64,000 nt of DNA from Bradyrhizobium sp. CCBAU 53351 (GTDB lineage Bacteria > Pseudomonadota > Alphaproteobacteria > Rhizobiales > Xanthobacteraceae): the NCBI RefSeq assembly GCF_015291745.1, contig NZ_CP030059.1, forward strand, positions 6,785,501 through 6,849,500, in the 5' to 3' direction. Numbering within the stretch: the stretch's first letter is position 1; every line of letters begins with the position of its first letter. The notes under the pieces were generated by a model. It was not told the DNA's origin. It searched no databases and was given only the letters and a program-made list of their open reading frames with translations. The translations under genes were made by a program, and so were the position numbers. Of the stretch, positions 9,102 to 17,711 are shown in pieces.

Positions 9102-9833
9102 CTAATCGTCGTCGGAGCCGAACAGCCGGATCTGCGGGAAGCCACCGCGCGGCCGGCCGGCGTAATCGCGGGAATCCGAGTCCTCGCGGACGTTGCGCGC
9201 GACGTCGTCCCAATCGGTGCGATCGCGCACGCCGCGCTGCTCGCGGCCCTCGTAATAATGGCGGCGCTCTGCCCAACGATCGCGGCGCTCCATTCGGCGC
9301 CGCTCTGACGCTGCGCGCTTCATGTCGGAATCTTTCGCCTTGGCATAGGCATTGTCAGGCGAAGTGGCGGGATCGACCGATGCTTGCTGCTCGCCCGGTT
9401 TTGCGGCCTTTGGTGACGATGCGAGGGCCGGTTTGGACTGTTCCTTGAACTGTTCCTTGGGTGGCTCAACCGCGGCCGCCTGTGACGGCGGCGGCGGTGC
9501 CGGCGGTTCGGCATTCGCTTGAGTGGGCTGCGGGTCAGGCTTGGCCACTTCGGGCTTGGCCGCTTCAGGTTTGGCTTCGGCCTGCGCCGGTGTGGCGATC
9601 ATCCCGCCAAAGGCTTGCGAGCCGGTGAGATAATTCACGCGTTCCGACGGCGCGTTGGTCGCCGCCGGCGCGCCAGCGGATTCGGCGCGTTGCGCCATCT
9701 TGCTGGTGTCCGGGCCGTGTTTGGACGTGACCGGATTCATGATATTGCCGGCGACGATGCCGCCGCCCAGACCAATGGCGATGGCTGCGACAATGGTTCC
9801 GGCACCGACGAAATAGGCTGTCGAGGCGCGCAT
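9102..9833 (-). CDS. Membrane-anchored protein with disordered Pro/Ala/Lys linker
   Basis: The 243-residue protein begins with one hydrophobic helix (residues about 6-30, ending GGGIVAGNIM), which is a membrane anchor or uncleaved signal. A long low-complexity region of Ala, Pro, Lys and Glu follows at about residues 80-165, and then a strongly charged Arg/Glu/Asp tail. No folded domain is recognised. It sits 86 bp from another anchored, Pro/Ala-linked protein on the same strand, so the two may act together at the envelope. Confidence 0.65.
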   Translation of the reverse strand: MRASTAYFVGAGTIVAAIAIGLGGGIVAGNIMNPVTSKHGPDTSKMAQRAESAGAPAATNAPSERVNYLTGSQAFGGMIATPAQAEAKPEAAKPEVAKPDPQPTQANAEPPAPPPPSQAAAVEPPKEQFKEQSKPALASSPKAAKPGEQQASVDPATSPDNAYAKAKDSDMKRAASERRRMERRDRWAERRHYYEGREQRGVRDRTDWDDVARNVREDSDSRDYAGRPRGGFPQIRLFGSDDD

Positions 9834-9919
9834 TGATCCACTCCCTCTTTGGGGCGAGCAACGCGCGTTGATTGCCGGATGTTCCTGGTGGGAAAGCAGT
9901 TCCTGAAGGAACTTGAGCG

Positions 9920-10663
9920 TCAGATCTGCTGCGCGACCTTCTCGAGCCCGATGAGGCGAGCGAGCTTGCGCACTTCCTCTTTCTGATCGTCACGCAGTTG
10001 GAATAGCAGTGGCATGGCCGCCGACTTCAACTGCTGGACCTCATCGCAATTCGGGTCGATCTGCGCGCTGGGCGGCGCGTTCGGATTGGAGAGCTTGTTC
10101 GCCGAAATCTTCCGGACGACGTTGCGCAGCGCGCTCTCAACCGAGGGCCAGTAATATTCCTGCGACGAGGACAGTTTCAGGCGGTCCCTGATGCCCGCAA
10201 TCTGTGCGTCGGACAGCAGGGTGTAATGTTTCTGCGGCTGCGGCTTCGCCACCACCTTCGGCTTGGCCGGAACTTCGACGGCGGGAACCTCCGCGGCGGC
10301 GGGCGCTTCGGACACGCTTGGCGCGGCCTTCGGCATTGGGAAGTCGGTAGGCGTTGCAGCGGCAAAGGCCTGGCGCAGTGGCTCGGTCAGCACGGGCGCC
10401 TGGGAAAGCCTGTCGGCGGGAACCTGCACCGGCTCGATCGCCGCCGAAGCTAGGGCGAGGGTCGGGACCAGGCGGTCGGCCTTGGCGGCGCGGTTGGTTG
10501 CGAGCGGCTTCGGCGGAGGCGTCTGGGCGATCATGTCTTCGCTGACGCTGGGTACGCTGTCGCGGCCAAGGATGGCGGTGGTGGCGGCGCCCAGGACGAG
10601 GAAACAGGTCAGCACAACGATGGTGATGGCTTTGGACAAACGTCTCTCCGGGAACGGACGCTT
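9920..10663 (-). CDS. Membrane-anchored hypothetical protein
   Basis: The protein has about 247 residues with one N-terminal hydrophobic helix (ITIVVLTCFLVLGAATTAIL). An Ala/Pro-rich linker comes next, then a compact C-terminal domain starting LLSDAQIAGIRDRLKLSSSQEYYWPSVE and containing CDEVQQLKSAAMPLLFQLRDDQKEEVRKLA. The helical C-terminal part resembles periplasmic Spy/CpxP-like modules in pattern only. The start is uncertain: GTG at 10663 is used here, TTG at 10636 has a better GGAGAG site, and TTG at 10732 is also in frame. Confidence 0.65.
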   Translation of the reverse strand, partial: KRPFPERRLSKAITIVVLTCFLVLGAATTAILGRDSVPSVSEDMIAQTPPPKPLATNRAAKADRLVPTLALASAAIEPVQVPADRLSQAPVLTEPLRQAFAAATPTDFPMPKAAPSVSEAPAAAEVPAVEVPAKPKVVAKPQPQKHYTLLSDAQIAGIRDRLKLSSSQEYYWPSVESALRNVVRKISANKLSNPNAPPSAQIDPNCDEVQQLKSAAMPLLFQLRDDQKEEVRKLARLIGLEKVAQQI

Positions 10664-10775
10664 CACGAGTTTGTTAACGATGCCCGGGAAAAGGGCACGA
10701 ATTATGGCTTGAGTGTGCCTTCGTTGCGACAATCAGCATGCTTGCAGCGACATCCCGCGCAAAAAGCCAAGGAAA

Positions 10776-11024
10776 TCAGGCTGCTGCCGACAGGTCATAG
10801 GCGTCCTGGATGTCGGCGACGATCTCCGAGGCCTCCCAGACCGCGCGCGGCTCGACCGATTGCAGCGCCACCGTCCAGTTGCCGCCCCGGCGGGTGCGCG
10901 GGACGCTGACGATGTCGAAGCGGACGTTGCGGCACAGCGGGTGGCGGGCCAGGGCATGAGCGACGCGAACGCGAATCTCGTCCAGCGTCGCGGCTGTCTT
11001 GCTGTTGAGATAATCGAAATCCAT
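10776..11024 (-). CDS. Small conserved hypothetical protein
   Basis: The 82-residue soluble protein has a predicted alpha-beta-beta-alpha layout: helix TLDEIRVRVAHALARHP, strand VRFDIVSVPRTRR, strand GGNWTVALQSVEP and a C-terminal helix. The start ATG at 11024 follows GAGAGGGACA, a good ribosome binding site. The family is not recognised. It is a single gene between two unlike neighbours. Confidence 0.65.
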   Translation of the reverse strand: MDFDYLNSKTAATLDEIRVRVAHALARHPLCRNVRFDIVSVPRTRRGGNWTVALQSVEPRAVWEASEIVADIQDAYDLSAAA

Positions 11025-11163
11025 CGCCTGTCCCTCTCGTCCTGATTGGCGGCCGTGAGGGGATTCTTGGCGGGCGTTGGTTAATCTGCCGTTAAGTGAG
11101 GCGTTTCGAGCGAGCGCTCGATTAACTGTGATCGAGACCGGCGGGCCCTGCCCCTCCGCAATT

Positions 11164-12138
11164 CTACGGGGATGGACGCGTCCTCGCCTCGCGATATTCG
11201 ATCACGGTCCGCGCAACGAGATCCTCGACAGCGAGCACGTCGGTGACACCCGAGGTGGAATGTCCCCCGCTCCAGATGTCCCGCCAGCGTTTCGGACGAT
11301 TCTCGCGCTTGGCGACGTCGATATCCTCAGCAATGTCGATCGCGCCGCGCGCCGGCAGGTCGTCAGGATCAAGCCCGGCGGCCACGATCGACGGCCGCAG
11401 CATGCTGGTCTGCAGGCCCGTGAATGCGGTAGTGAGTAGGATGTCGTCGGCGCTGCTGTCGACCAGCATCCGCTTGTGGCGGTCGTCCGCCATGCTCTCG
11501 CGCGTCGCGATGAACTTGGTGCCCATATAAGCGAGATCGCAGCCGAGCACTTCGGCCGCATGCAGCGCATGGCCGTCGCTGATGCCGCCGGCGAGCACGA
11601 TGATGCCGTCATAGAACGCGCGCACCGCGCGGACGAAGGCGAACGGGTTGAGCCAGCCGGTCTGCCCGCCCGCGCCCGCGGTGAGCAGCACCAGCCCGTC
11701 GGCCCCTGCTTCGGCCGCGCGTTCGGCGTGGCGGATGGAAGCGACGTCCGCCAGCACCAGCGCACCCGCATCGTGCAGCGGCTTCACCACGGGCGCGGGC
11801 GAGCCGACCGACGTGATGACGATCTCGGGTCTGTGCCGCAGTAGCACGGCGAGATCCTGCCCCAGCCGCGCATTGGAGCGATGCACGATCAGGTTCGGGC
11901 AGAGCGGCGCGGCCTTGCGGCCGGTCTGGTCTTCGTGCCGGCGCAGACGCGTCTCGATCGTGGTGAGCCATTCATCGAGCTGGTCCGGACTGCGGCAATT
12001 CACGGTCGGGAAGCTGCCGATCACCCCGCTCTGGCAGGCCGCGGCCATGAGCTCGACGCCCGACACCAGGAACATCGGCGCCGCGATCAAAGGCAGCGCG
12101 AGACGATCGCGAAAGCGTTGCAGTCGATCGGATGTCAC
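11164..12138 (-). CDS. Nitronate monooxygenase-like flavoprotein, His-to-Gln variant
   Basis: The 324-residue TIM-barrel protein has the 2-nitropropane dioxygenase/nitronate monooxygenase pattern: LIAAPMFLVSGVELMAAACQSGVIGSFP, then GADGLVLLTAGAGG and VLAGGISDGHALHAAEVLG, the FMN phosphate site. The family motif AGGHxG has Gln159 where the catalytic His is expected, so nitronate oxidation may be altered or lost. The GTG start at 12138 is preceded by GAGGGGAGG; longer frames lack such a site. It is divergent from the acyl-CoA ligase gene that starts 109 bp away. Confidence 0.85.
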   Translation of the reverse strand: MTSDRLQRFRDRLALPLIAAPMFLVSGVELMAAACQSGVIGSFPTVNCRSPDQLDEWLTTIETRLRRHEDQTGRKAAPLCPNLIVHRSNARLGQDLAVLLRHRPEIVITSVGSPAPVVKPLHDAGALVLADVASIRHAERAAEAGADGLVLLTAGAGGQTGWLNPFAFVRAVRAFYDGIIVLAGGISDGHALHAAEVLGCDLAYMGTKFIATRESMADDRHKRMLVDSSADDILLTTAFTGLQTSMLRPSIVAAGLDPDDLPARGAIDIAEDIDVAKRENRPKRWRDIWSGGHSTSGVTDVLAVEDLVARTVIEYREARTRPSP

Positions 12139-12247
12139 GCATGCCTCCCCTCGCGCGGGCTTTGTCGTTTCCTCCCGCAGTCTCTGTGCTAGCGTCATCG
12201 GCAACATTGGCACGTCAGAAGCCGGTGACAAAGCAACGAGGAAACAT

Positions 12248-13810
12248 ATGTCCGATCCGCTCCATGCATCGTCCCCGACTTGTGCGCAGACGCTACGGGC
12301 GCTGTCGCGCTATCCCGGCCGCATTGCCTTCGCCTGGCCCGGCGGATCGCTGAGTTACCAAGGCACCATCGACCTGATCGGACGCGTCCAGAATGTATTC
12401 ACGCGGCTCGGCTTGCAGCCGGGCGCGCGCGCCGCCTTCCTCACCGCGAACCGTGCCGACACCTGGTGCGCCGGCGTCGCCGCACAATTGTCGCGGCTCT
12501 GCATCACCTGGCTGCATCCGCTGGGATCGCTCGAGGACCAGCTGCTCCAGCTCGACGATTCCGAAGCCGAGATGCTGGTGGTCGATGCGGCTGCCTTCCG
12601 CGATCGCGGCGGCGAGCTTGCGGCGAGAGCGGGCCGGCTGAAGGCGGTCTTCACCATGGGGCCGGCCGGCTACGGTGTCGATCTGCTGGCCGCCATCGAG
12701 AGCGCGGGACATGCGAGCGCGCAAAACCTCGCCAGCCTCGATGATCTCTCGACGCTCAACTACACCGGCGGCACCACCGGCAAATCCAAGGGCGCGCTGC
12801 GCTATCACCGCGAGAATGCAGGAGCAGCCGCCGCGATCCTCGCCGATTTCGAAATCCCCGACGCAGCGCGCTACCTCACGGTCGCCCCGATCAGTCACGT
12901 CGCCGGCACGAAAGTGCTGCCGACCCTGATGCGCGGCGGCACCGTACACATGCTCAAGGGATTTGATCCCGAGGCGGTGCTGACGACGATCGCGCGCGAG
13001 CGCATCAATTTCACGCTGTTCGTGCCGACCATGATCTACGTGCTGCTCGACCATTCCGCGCTTGACAGGACCGATCTCTCCTCGCTCGAGCTGGTGCTCT
13101 ACGGGGCGTCGGCGATGTCGCCGAGCCGGCTGATCGAAGGCATCGAGCGGATCGGCCCTGTGTTCTCGCAGCTCTACGGCCAGACCGAATGCTATCCGGT
13201 CTCGGTGCTGCGCAAGGCGGATCACGATCCCAAGACGCCGGAGCTGTTCCTGTCCTGCGGCTTCCCGATCGCAGCCTGCGAGGTCAGGATCCTCGACGAC
13301 AACGACGAGGAGGTGAAGACGGGCGAGGCCGGCGAGATTTGCGTGCGGGCCCCGCACGTCATGGCGGAATACTGGAAGCGGCCGGACATCACCGCCGAGA
13401 CGCTGAAGAACGGCTGGGTTCACACCGGCGACATCGCGCGGAAGGACGAGCGCGGCTACATGTTCATCCTCGACCGCAAGAAGGACATGATCGTATCAGG
13501 CGGCTTCAACATCTTCCCGCGCGAGGTCGAGGACGTGCTGTCGCAGCATGCCGATGTCGCCATGGTCGCGGTCGTCGGCATTCCCGACGAGAAATGGGGC
13601 GAAGCCGTCACCGCCATTGTCGTGCCGCGCGAGGGCGCAAGGCCGGATCCGGACGAGCTGATCAATTTGGTCAAGACCCGCAAAGGCTCGGCGCATGCGC
13701 CCAAGCAGATCCAGTTCGTCAAGCAATTGCCGATGACCGGCGTCGGCAAGGTCGACAAGAAAGTGCTGCGCGCGGGCTTCTGGAGCGGCCGGGATCGGAT
13801 GGTGGGGTAA
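12248..13810 (+). CDS. AMP-forming acyl-CoA synthetase
   Basis: The 520-residue ANL-superfamily ligase has the phosphate-binding motif YTGGTTGKSKG at residues 172-182, the A5 segment YGQTECYP, the A7/A8 segments WVHTGDIARKDERGYMFILDRKKDMI and a C-terminal catalytic lysine in GVGKVDKK. It should activate a carboxylic acid to its CoA ester through an acyl-AMP. The ATG at 12248 follows ACGAGGAAAC. It lies between a nitronate monooxygenase and a thioesterase, suggesting a catabolic role, but the substrate is unknown. Confidence 0.88.
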   Translation: MSDPLHASSPTCAQTLRALSRYPGRIAFAWPGGSLSYQGTIDLIGRVQNVFTRLGLQPGARAAFLTANRADTWCAGVAAQLSRLCITWLHPLGSLEDQLLQLDDSEAEMLVVDAAAFRDRGGELAARAGRLKAVFTMGPAGYGVDLLAAIESAGHASAQNLASLDDLSTLNYTGGTTGKSKGALRYHRENAGAAAAILADFEIPDAARYLTVAPISHVAGTKVLPTLMRGGTVHMLKGFDPEAVLTTIARERINFTLFVPTMIYVLLDHSALDRTDLSSLELVLYGASAMSPSRLIEGIERIGPVFSQLYGQTECYPVSVLRKADHDPKTPELFLSCGFPIAACEVRILDDNDEEVKTGEAGEICVRAPHVMAEYWKRPDITAETLKNGWVHTGDIARKDERGYMFILDRKKDMIVSGGFNIFPREVEDVLSQHADVAMVAVVGIPDEKWGEAVTAIVVPREGARPDPDELINLVKTRKGSAHAPKQIQFVKQLPMTGVGKVDKKVLRAGFWSGRDRMVG

Positions 13811-13950
13811 AACACCCCGGAATTCTACGGGGATGTTGTGGCCCGGACAGCACAACGCGCAACGGAGTGCGCGCGCGTGGCGCCCAGACAATTGCCGGCG
13901 AATCCGGGAATCGCCTAGACCGCTGATGGGGCTGGGAAGCGGAGTGGGAC

Positions 13951-14049
13951 ATGAGAGTCGCTTCCCTGGAAAGTGCAGTCGCCGCGGTCACGTTGATCAC
14001 GGCTATCATCGTGGTGCTGTGGGAGATCAAGATCTTCTACGGACTATGA
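13951..14049 (+). CDS. 32-residue single-span membrane protein
   Basis: A short reading frame begins at ATG 13951, with GGAG 6 bp upstream, and ends at TGA. It encodes 32 residues. The N terminus is polar (MRVASLESA), a hydrophobic core follows (AAVTLITAIIVVLWEI), and the tail is KIFYGL. The layout fits a small bitopic inner-membrane protein. It is too short for ordinary gene finders. The surrounding 325 bp between the ligase and thioesterase genes hold no other supported gene. Confidence 0.55.
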   Translation: MRVASLESAVAAVTLITAIIVVLWEIKIFYGL

Positions 14050-14135
14050 ACTGGCAGGATGCCCGGGTCGAACACGACCACGCATCCCTTCCGCGGCGGC
14101 GGAAGCCTGCCCGTTCAATCGCGCGATCCGTGTCC

Positions 14136-14909
14136 TCACCGCTTCTCGATCACGAGACTCTGCACCGCGCGGCCGAAATAGCCCTGGCGATCTGCGAGGC
14201 GCGACATTGCGAGGCCTGTGCCGTCGGGCCCGATCCAGGACTCGCCGTCGAGCAGGATCCACTCACCGACCGGCTGACGCGCGAAGCTCAGGGTGAGGTC
14301 TGCATTGATGTAGGTCCAGGCGCGGAAGTCGAGCGTCGAGGCGGTGCCGTTGGAGAAATCAGCGGCGACCACGGCGCGCATGGCCTGCGAGATCGCCTCC
14401 CCCTCGATCAGCGGATTATCGACGCGAAACCAGATCGCGCCGGCACCGGCCTGACCGAAGCGGCCGCGCGCGGCACGCATCGAGACCGAACGCACGAACG
14501 GGCTGGTAGCGGCGTGACCATCCTCGGCCAGCGAGTCCTCCGGCGACGGCAGCGTGACCGGCAGCTCCTCGACATCATCGGGCAGGCTCAAGGCCTGGCG
14601 CCTGATCTTGAGCACGGTCGCGCCGACGACCTGCACGCCATCGGCCAGCAGCTTGATATTGCAGAGCTGGATCTTGCGGCCCTCGCGCAGGACCTCGGTC
14701 TCGATCGTGAGCGGCGCCACCGGCACCGGACGCATCAGGTCGATGGTGACCCGCGCGATGTCCATTGCAACAGGCGTCGGAATGCGCTCGGCGGCCCACG
14801 TCACCAGCGACGCCGGCGCCGAGCCGTGCTGCATGCGCCGATCCCAGGGACCGGCGGCATCCGGGCTGGTGACGACGCTGTTGCCGTCGACGCGGTAGAT
14901 GGCGGACAT
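14136..14909 (-). CDS. Acyl-CoA thioesterase-like (TesB-type) double-hotdog protein
   Basis: The 257-residue protein resembles TesB-like double-hotdog thioesterases. The first hotdog has an ASLVTWAAERIPTPVAMDIARVTIDLMRPVP helix-strand pattern. The second ends with DLTLSFARQPVGEWILLDGESWIGPDGTGLAMSRLAD, typical of the acyl-CoA thioesterase-like family. It should hydrolyse acyl-CoA esters in the cytoplasm, substrate unknown. The ATG at 14909 directly follows an in-frame GTG. It is placed between an acyl-CoA ligase and a nitronate monooxygenase. Confidence 0.8.
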   Translation of the reverse strand: MSAIYRVDGNSVVTSPDAAGPWDRRMQHGSAPASLVTWAAERIPTPVAMDIARVTIDLMRPVPVAPLTIETEVLREGRKIQLCNIKLLADGVQVVGATVLKIRRQALSLPDDVEELPVTLPSPEDSLAEDGHAATSPFVRSVSMRAARGRFGQAGAGAIWFRVDNPLIEGEAISQAMRAVVAADFSNGTASTLDFRAWTYINADLTLSFARQPVGEWILLDGESWIGPDGTGLAMSRLADRQGYFGRAVQSLVIEKR

Positions 14910-14956
14910 CACTCAATCTCTGTTGGCTTTGAATGTCGGAGCTTAGCAAAAAAGTA

Positions 14957-15091
14957 TCGTCCCTGCGAACGCAGGGACCCATAACCCCAGGGAGAAGTTG
15001 TCGCGCGAGACTGGCAACCCCGAGTGTTCGCCAAACTCCTCGTGGTGGCTATCAGTCCCGCGTCTGCGCTGACGCTTGCCCGGGACGACGG
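14957..15091. repeat. Dispersed palindromic repeat, type D (degenerate)
   Basis: The element starts ATCGTCCCTGCGAACGCAGG and ends CCCGGGACGACGG. Inner segments around GACTGGCAACCCCGAGT and GTTCGCCAAACTCC are also typical of a Bradyrhizobium intergenic element of about 130 bp. The left arm carries its own small hairpin (CCCTGCGAACGCAGGG). The right arm has diverged, so the full palindrome is imperfect. It fills the space between the thioesterase start and the end of the second nitronate monooxygenase gene. Confidence 0.65.
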
Positions 15092-15116
15092 TGGAGAGAG
15101 GCGGGACGACAGTGTT

Positions 15117-16085
15117 CTACAGCGGCGGGTCGACCGCTTCGTCGTACTCCTTCTTGAAACGGGCGATCAGTTCGGCGGCGGGCACGATGCCGTCGACGCT
15201 GCCGATGCCCTGGCCCGAGCCCCAGATCTCCTTCCACGCCTTCGGCTTGGCGCGCTCGCCGGAGGCGTCGGTGCCGAAATTCATCTTGGAGGGATCGGAG
15301 GTCGGCAGATTCTCGGGATCCATGCCGGCAGCGAGAATCGAGGGTTTCAGATAGTTGCCGTGCACGCCGGTGAAGAGGTTGGAATAGACGATGTCGTCGG
15401 CGGTCGATCCCGCGATCATCTCCTTGTACTTCTCGACCGCGTTGGCTTCCTTGGTCGCGATGAAGGCCGAGCCGATATAGGCGAAGTCGGCCCCCAGGAT
15501 GCGCGCCGCGCGGATCGCCTTGCCGTTGCCGATCGCCCCGGACAGCGCGATCGGTCCGTCGAACCATTTGCGCGTCTCGGCGACGAAGGCCAGCGGCGAG
15601 ATGGTGCCGGCATGGCCGCCGGCGCCCGCTGCGACCAGGATCAGACCGTCGGCGCCCTTCTCGATCGCCTTGTGCGCGAATTTCTGGTTGATCACGTCGT
15701 GGAAGACGATGCCGCCCCAGCCGTGCACGGCCTGGTTCAGCTCCTCGCGGGCGCCGAGCGAGGAGATGATCATCGGCACCTTGTACTTGGCACAGAGCTG
15801 CATGTCGTGGTCGAGCCGGTTGTTCGACTTGTGCACGATCTGGTTGACGGCAAACGGCGCCGACGGCCGTTCCGGATGGGCGCGGTCATAGGCCGCGAGT
15901 TCTTCGGTGATCCGCGCCAGCCATTCGTCGAGCAGCTCGGGCGGCCGCGCGTTCAGCGACGGGAAAGAGCCGACCACACCCGCCTTGCACTGCGCGATCA
16001 CGAGATCGGGCACCGAGATGATGAAGAGCGGCGAGCCGATCACGGGGATCGACAGGCGCCCTTTGAACAGGGCAGGCATGGACAT
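15117..16085 (-). CDS. Nitronate monooxygenase
   Basis: The 322-residue FMN-dependent TIM-barrel protein has VIGSPLFIISVPDLVIAQCKAGVVGSFP at the N terminus, GADGLILVAAGAGGHAG with the expected catalytic His158, and the phosphate-binding segment ALSGAIGNGKAIRAARILGADFAYIG. It should oxidise alkyl nitronates such as propionate-3-nitronate, detoxifying them. Unlike its paralogue at 11.2-12.1 kb it keeps the catalytic His. It has its own promoter just upstream. Confidence 0.9.
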   Translation of the reverse strand: MSMPALFKGRLSIPVIGSPLFIISVPDLVIAQCKAGVVGSFPSLNARPPELLDEWLARITEELAAYDRAHPERPSAPFAVNQIVHKSNNRLDHDMQLCAKYKVPMIISSLGAREELNQAVHGWGGIVFHDVINQKFAHKAIEKGADGLILVAAGAGGHAGTISPLAFVAETRKWFDGPIALSGAIGNGKAIRAARILGADFAYIGSAFIATKEANAVEKYKEMIAGSTADDIVYSNLFTGVHGNYLKPSILAAGMDPENLPTSDPSKMNFGTDASGERAKPKAWKEIWGSGQGIGSVDGIVPAAELIARFKKEYDEAVDPPL

Positions 16086-16130
16086 TGCGAAACGATCCTC
16101 TGTTGGTCGGCCGATGGCAGGTTGGGCGCC

Positions 16131-16160
16131 ATACCAACAAGGCAATCTTTCCACTGTCAA
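16131..16160 (-). promoter_or_regulatory. Sigma-70-type promoter of nitronate monooxygenase
   Basis: On the reverse strand a perfect TTGACA at 16160-16155 is followed after 18 bases by TGGTAT at 16136-16131, about 45 bp before the nitronate monooxygenase ATG. The match to the vegetative consensus is good at -35 and moderate at -10. Confidence 0.5.
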
Positions 16161-16274
16161 GTATTGCGTTTTGGCGCCGTGGCGACACCAGCGCCACTAT
16201 TCCAATGTGCGGAATTCTCTCCTCGTCATTCCGGGGAGACGCGTCAGCGTCGAACCCGGGATGGCAGCGCCCCC

Positions 16275-17675
16275 CTACCCGATCAGATCCGGATTGATCA
16301 GCCGCTCGAACGAGAACATCTCGTCCCACTTCTCCTGCGTCAGCAGCTTGCGCTCGGTCACCACGATCTGGTGCAGCGACTTGCCGCTCTTGTAGCCTTC
16401 ACGCGCGATCTCGGCGCATTGCTTGTAGCCGAGCAGCGGCTTGAGCACAGTGACGATGCCGAGCGAATTCAGCACCATGTTGCGGGTGTGCTCCGCGTTG
16501 GCGGTGATGCCGACGACGCAATTCTCGCGCAGGCTGTTGACGGCGCGCTCCATGGTGCGGATCGAGAAGAACAGCGCGAACGAGATCACCGGCTCCATCA
16601 CGTTGAGCTGGAGCTGGCCCGCCGAGGCCGCGAGCGTCACCGTGGTGTCGAGCCCGATGACGAGGAAGCTGGTCTGGTTGACGACCTCGGGGATGACAGG
16701 ATTGACCTTGCCGGGCATGATCGAAGATCCCGGCTGCAGCTGCGGCAGGTTGATCTCGTTGAAGCCGGCGCGCGGGCCGGAGGCGAGCAGGCGGATGTCG
16801 TTGCAGATCTTCGTCAGCTTGCTCGCCGTGCGCTTGAGGACGCCCGAGAGCTGCACATAGGCGCCGGTGTCCGAGGTCGCCTCGACGAGATCGCCTGCGA
16901 GGATGAAGTCGACGCCGGTGAGTGCGCTCAGATGCCGGACCGCGAGCTTGGGATAGCCGACTGCCGCGGTCACGGAGGTGCCGATCGCGGTGGCGCCGAG
17001 ATTGATCTCGCGCAGCAGCGCACGTGCTTCCGAGATGCGGTCGACTTCCTCGCCGATCGTGGTGCCCCATCCCCGGAATTCCGCGCCGAGCGACATCGGC
17101 ACGGCATCCTGCAGATGCGTGCGGCCCATCTTCAGAACGCGGTCGAACTCGCGCCCCTTGGCGAAGAACGCTTCCTGGAGCTGGCGCAGCGCGGTCATGT
17201 AGCTCTCGAGCCGCAGGACCAACGCGAGACGAAAGGCCGTCGGATAGGTGTCGTTGGTGGACTGGCCGTAATTGACGTGATCGTTGGGACTGACGTGCTG
17301 ATAGTCGCCCTTGCCGAAACCGAGCGATTCCAGCGCGAGGTTCGCGATCACCTCGTTGGCGTTCATGTTGGTGGAGGTGCCGGCGCCGCCCTGGATGAAG
17401 TCGGTGACGAACTGGTCCATCATGTCGCCGGCGATGACGCGGTCGCAGCCGAGGATGATGGCGTCAGCGACCCTGGCATCGATCGCGCCGAGATCGCGAT
17501 TGGCCATCGCGGCGGCCTTCTTGACGTAACCGAGCGCCTTCACGAAGTAAGGCTCCTGGTTCATCGGAATGCCGGTGATGTGGAAGTTCTCCTTACCCCG
17601 GATGGTCTGGACGCCGTAATAGATGTCGTCGGCGATCTCACGCTGTCCGAGGAAGTCCTGCTCCGTACGGCTCAT
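16275..17675 (-). CDS. aspA: Aspartate ammonia-lyase
   Basis: The 466-residue enzyme matches bacterial aspartases closely in length and sequence. It has GGAGTSTNMNANEVIAN, the substrate-site segments VNYGQSTNDTYPTA and GRTHLQDAVPM, and the mobile signature loop GSSIMPGKVNP. It converts L-aspartate to fumarate and ammonia in the cytoplasm as a tetramer. AAGGAG lies 6 bp before the ATG at 17675, ruling out the ATG 18 bp upstream. Distinction from fumarase C rests on the overall aspartase-like sequence and is fairly secure. Confidence 0.92.
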   Translation of the reverse strand: MSRTEQDFLGQREIADDIYYGVQTIRGKENFHITGIPMNQEPYFVKALGYVKKAAAMANRDLGAIDARVADAIILGCDRVIAGDMMDQFVTDFIQGGAGTSTNMNANEVIANLALESLGFGKGDYQHVSPNDHVNYGQSTNDTYPTAFRLALVLRLESYMTALRQLQEAFFAKGREFDRVLKMGRTHLQDAVPMSLGAEFRGWGTTIGEEVDRISEARALLREINLGATAIGTSVTAAVGYPKLAVRHLSALTGVDFILAGDLVEATSDTGAYVQLSGVLKRTASKLTKICNDIRLLASGPRAGFNEINLPQLQPGSSIMPGKVNPVIPEVVNQTSFLVIGLDTTVTLAASAGQLQLNVMEPVISFALFFSIRTMERAVNSLRENCVVGITANAEHTRNMVLNSLGIVTVLKPLLGYKQCAEIAREGYKSGKSLHQIVVTERKLLTQEKWDEMFSFERLINPDLIG

Positions 17676-17711
17676 AGGCGCTCCTTGTTGCATGCGCGCG
17701 AGGCCTTCACC

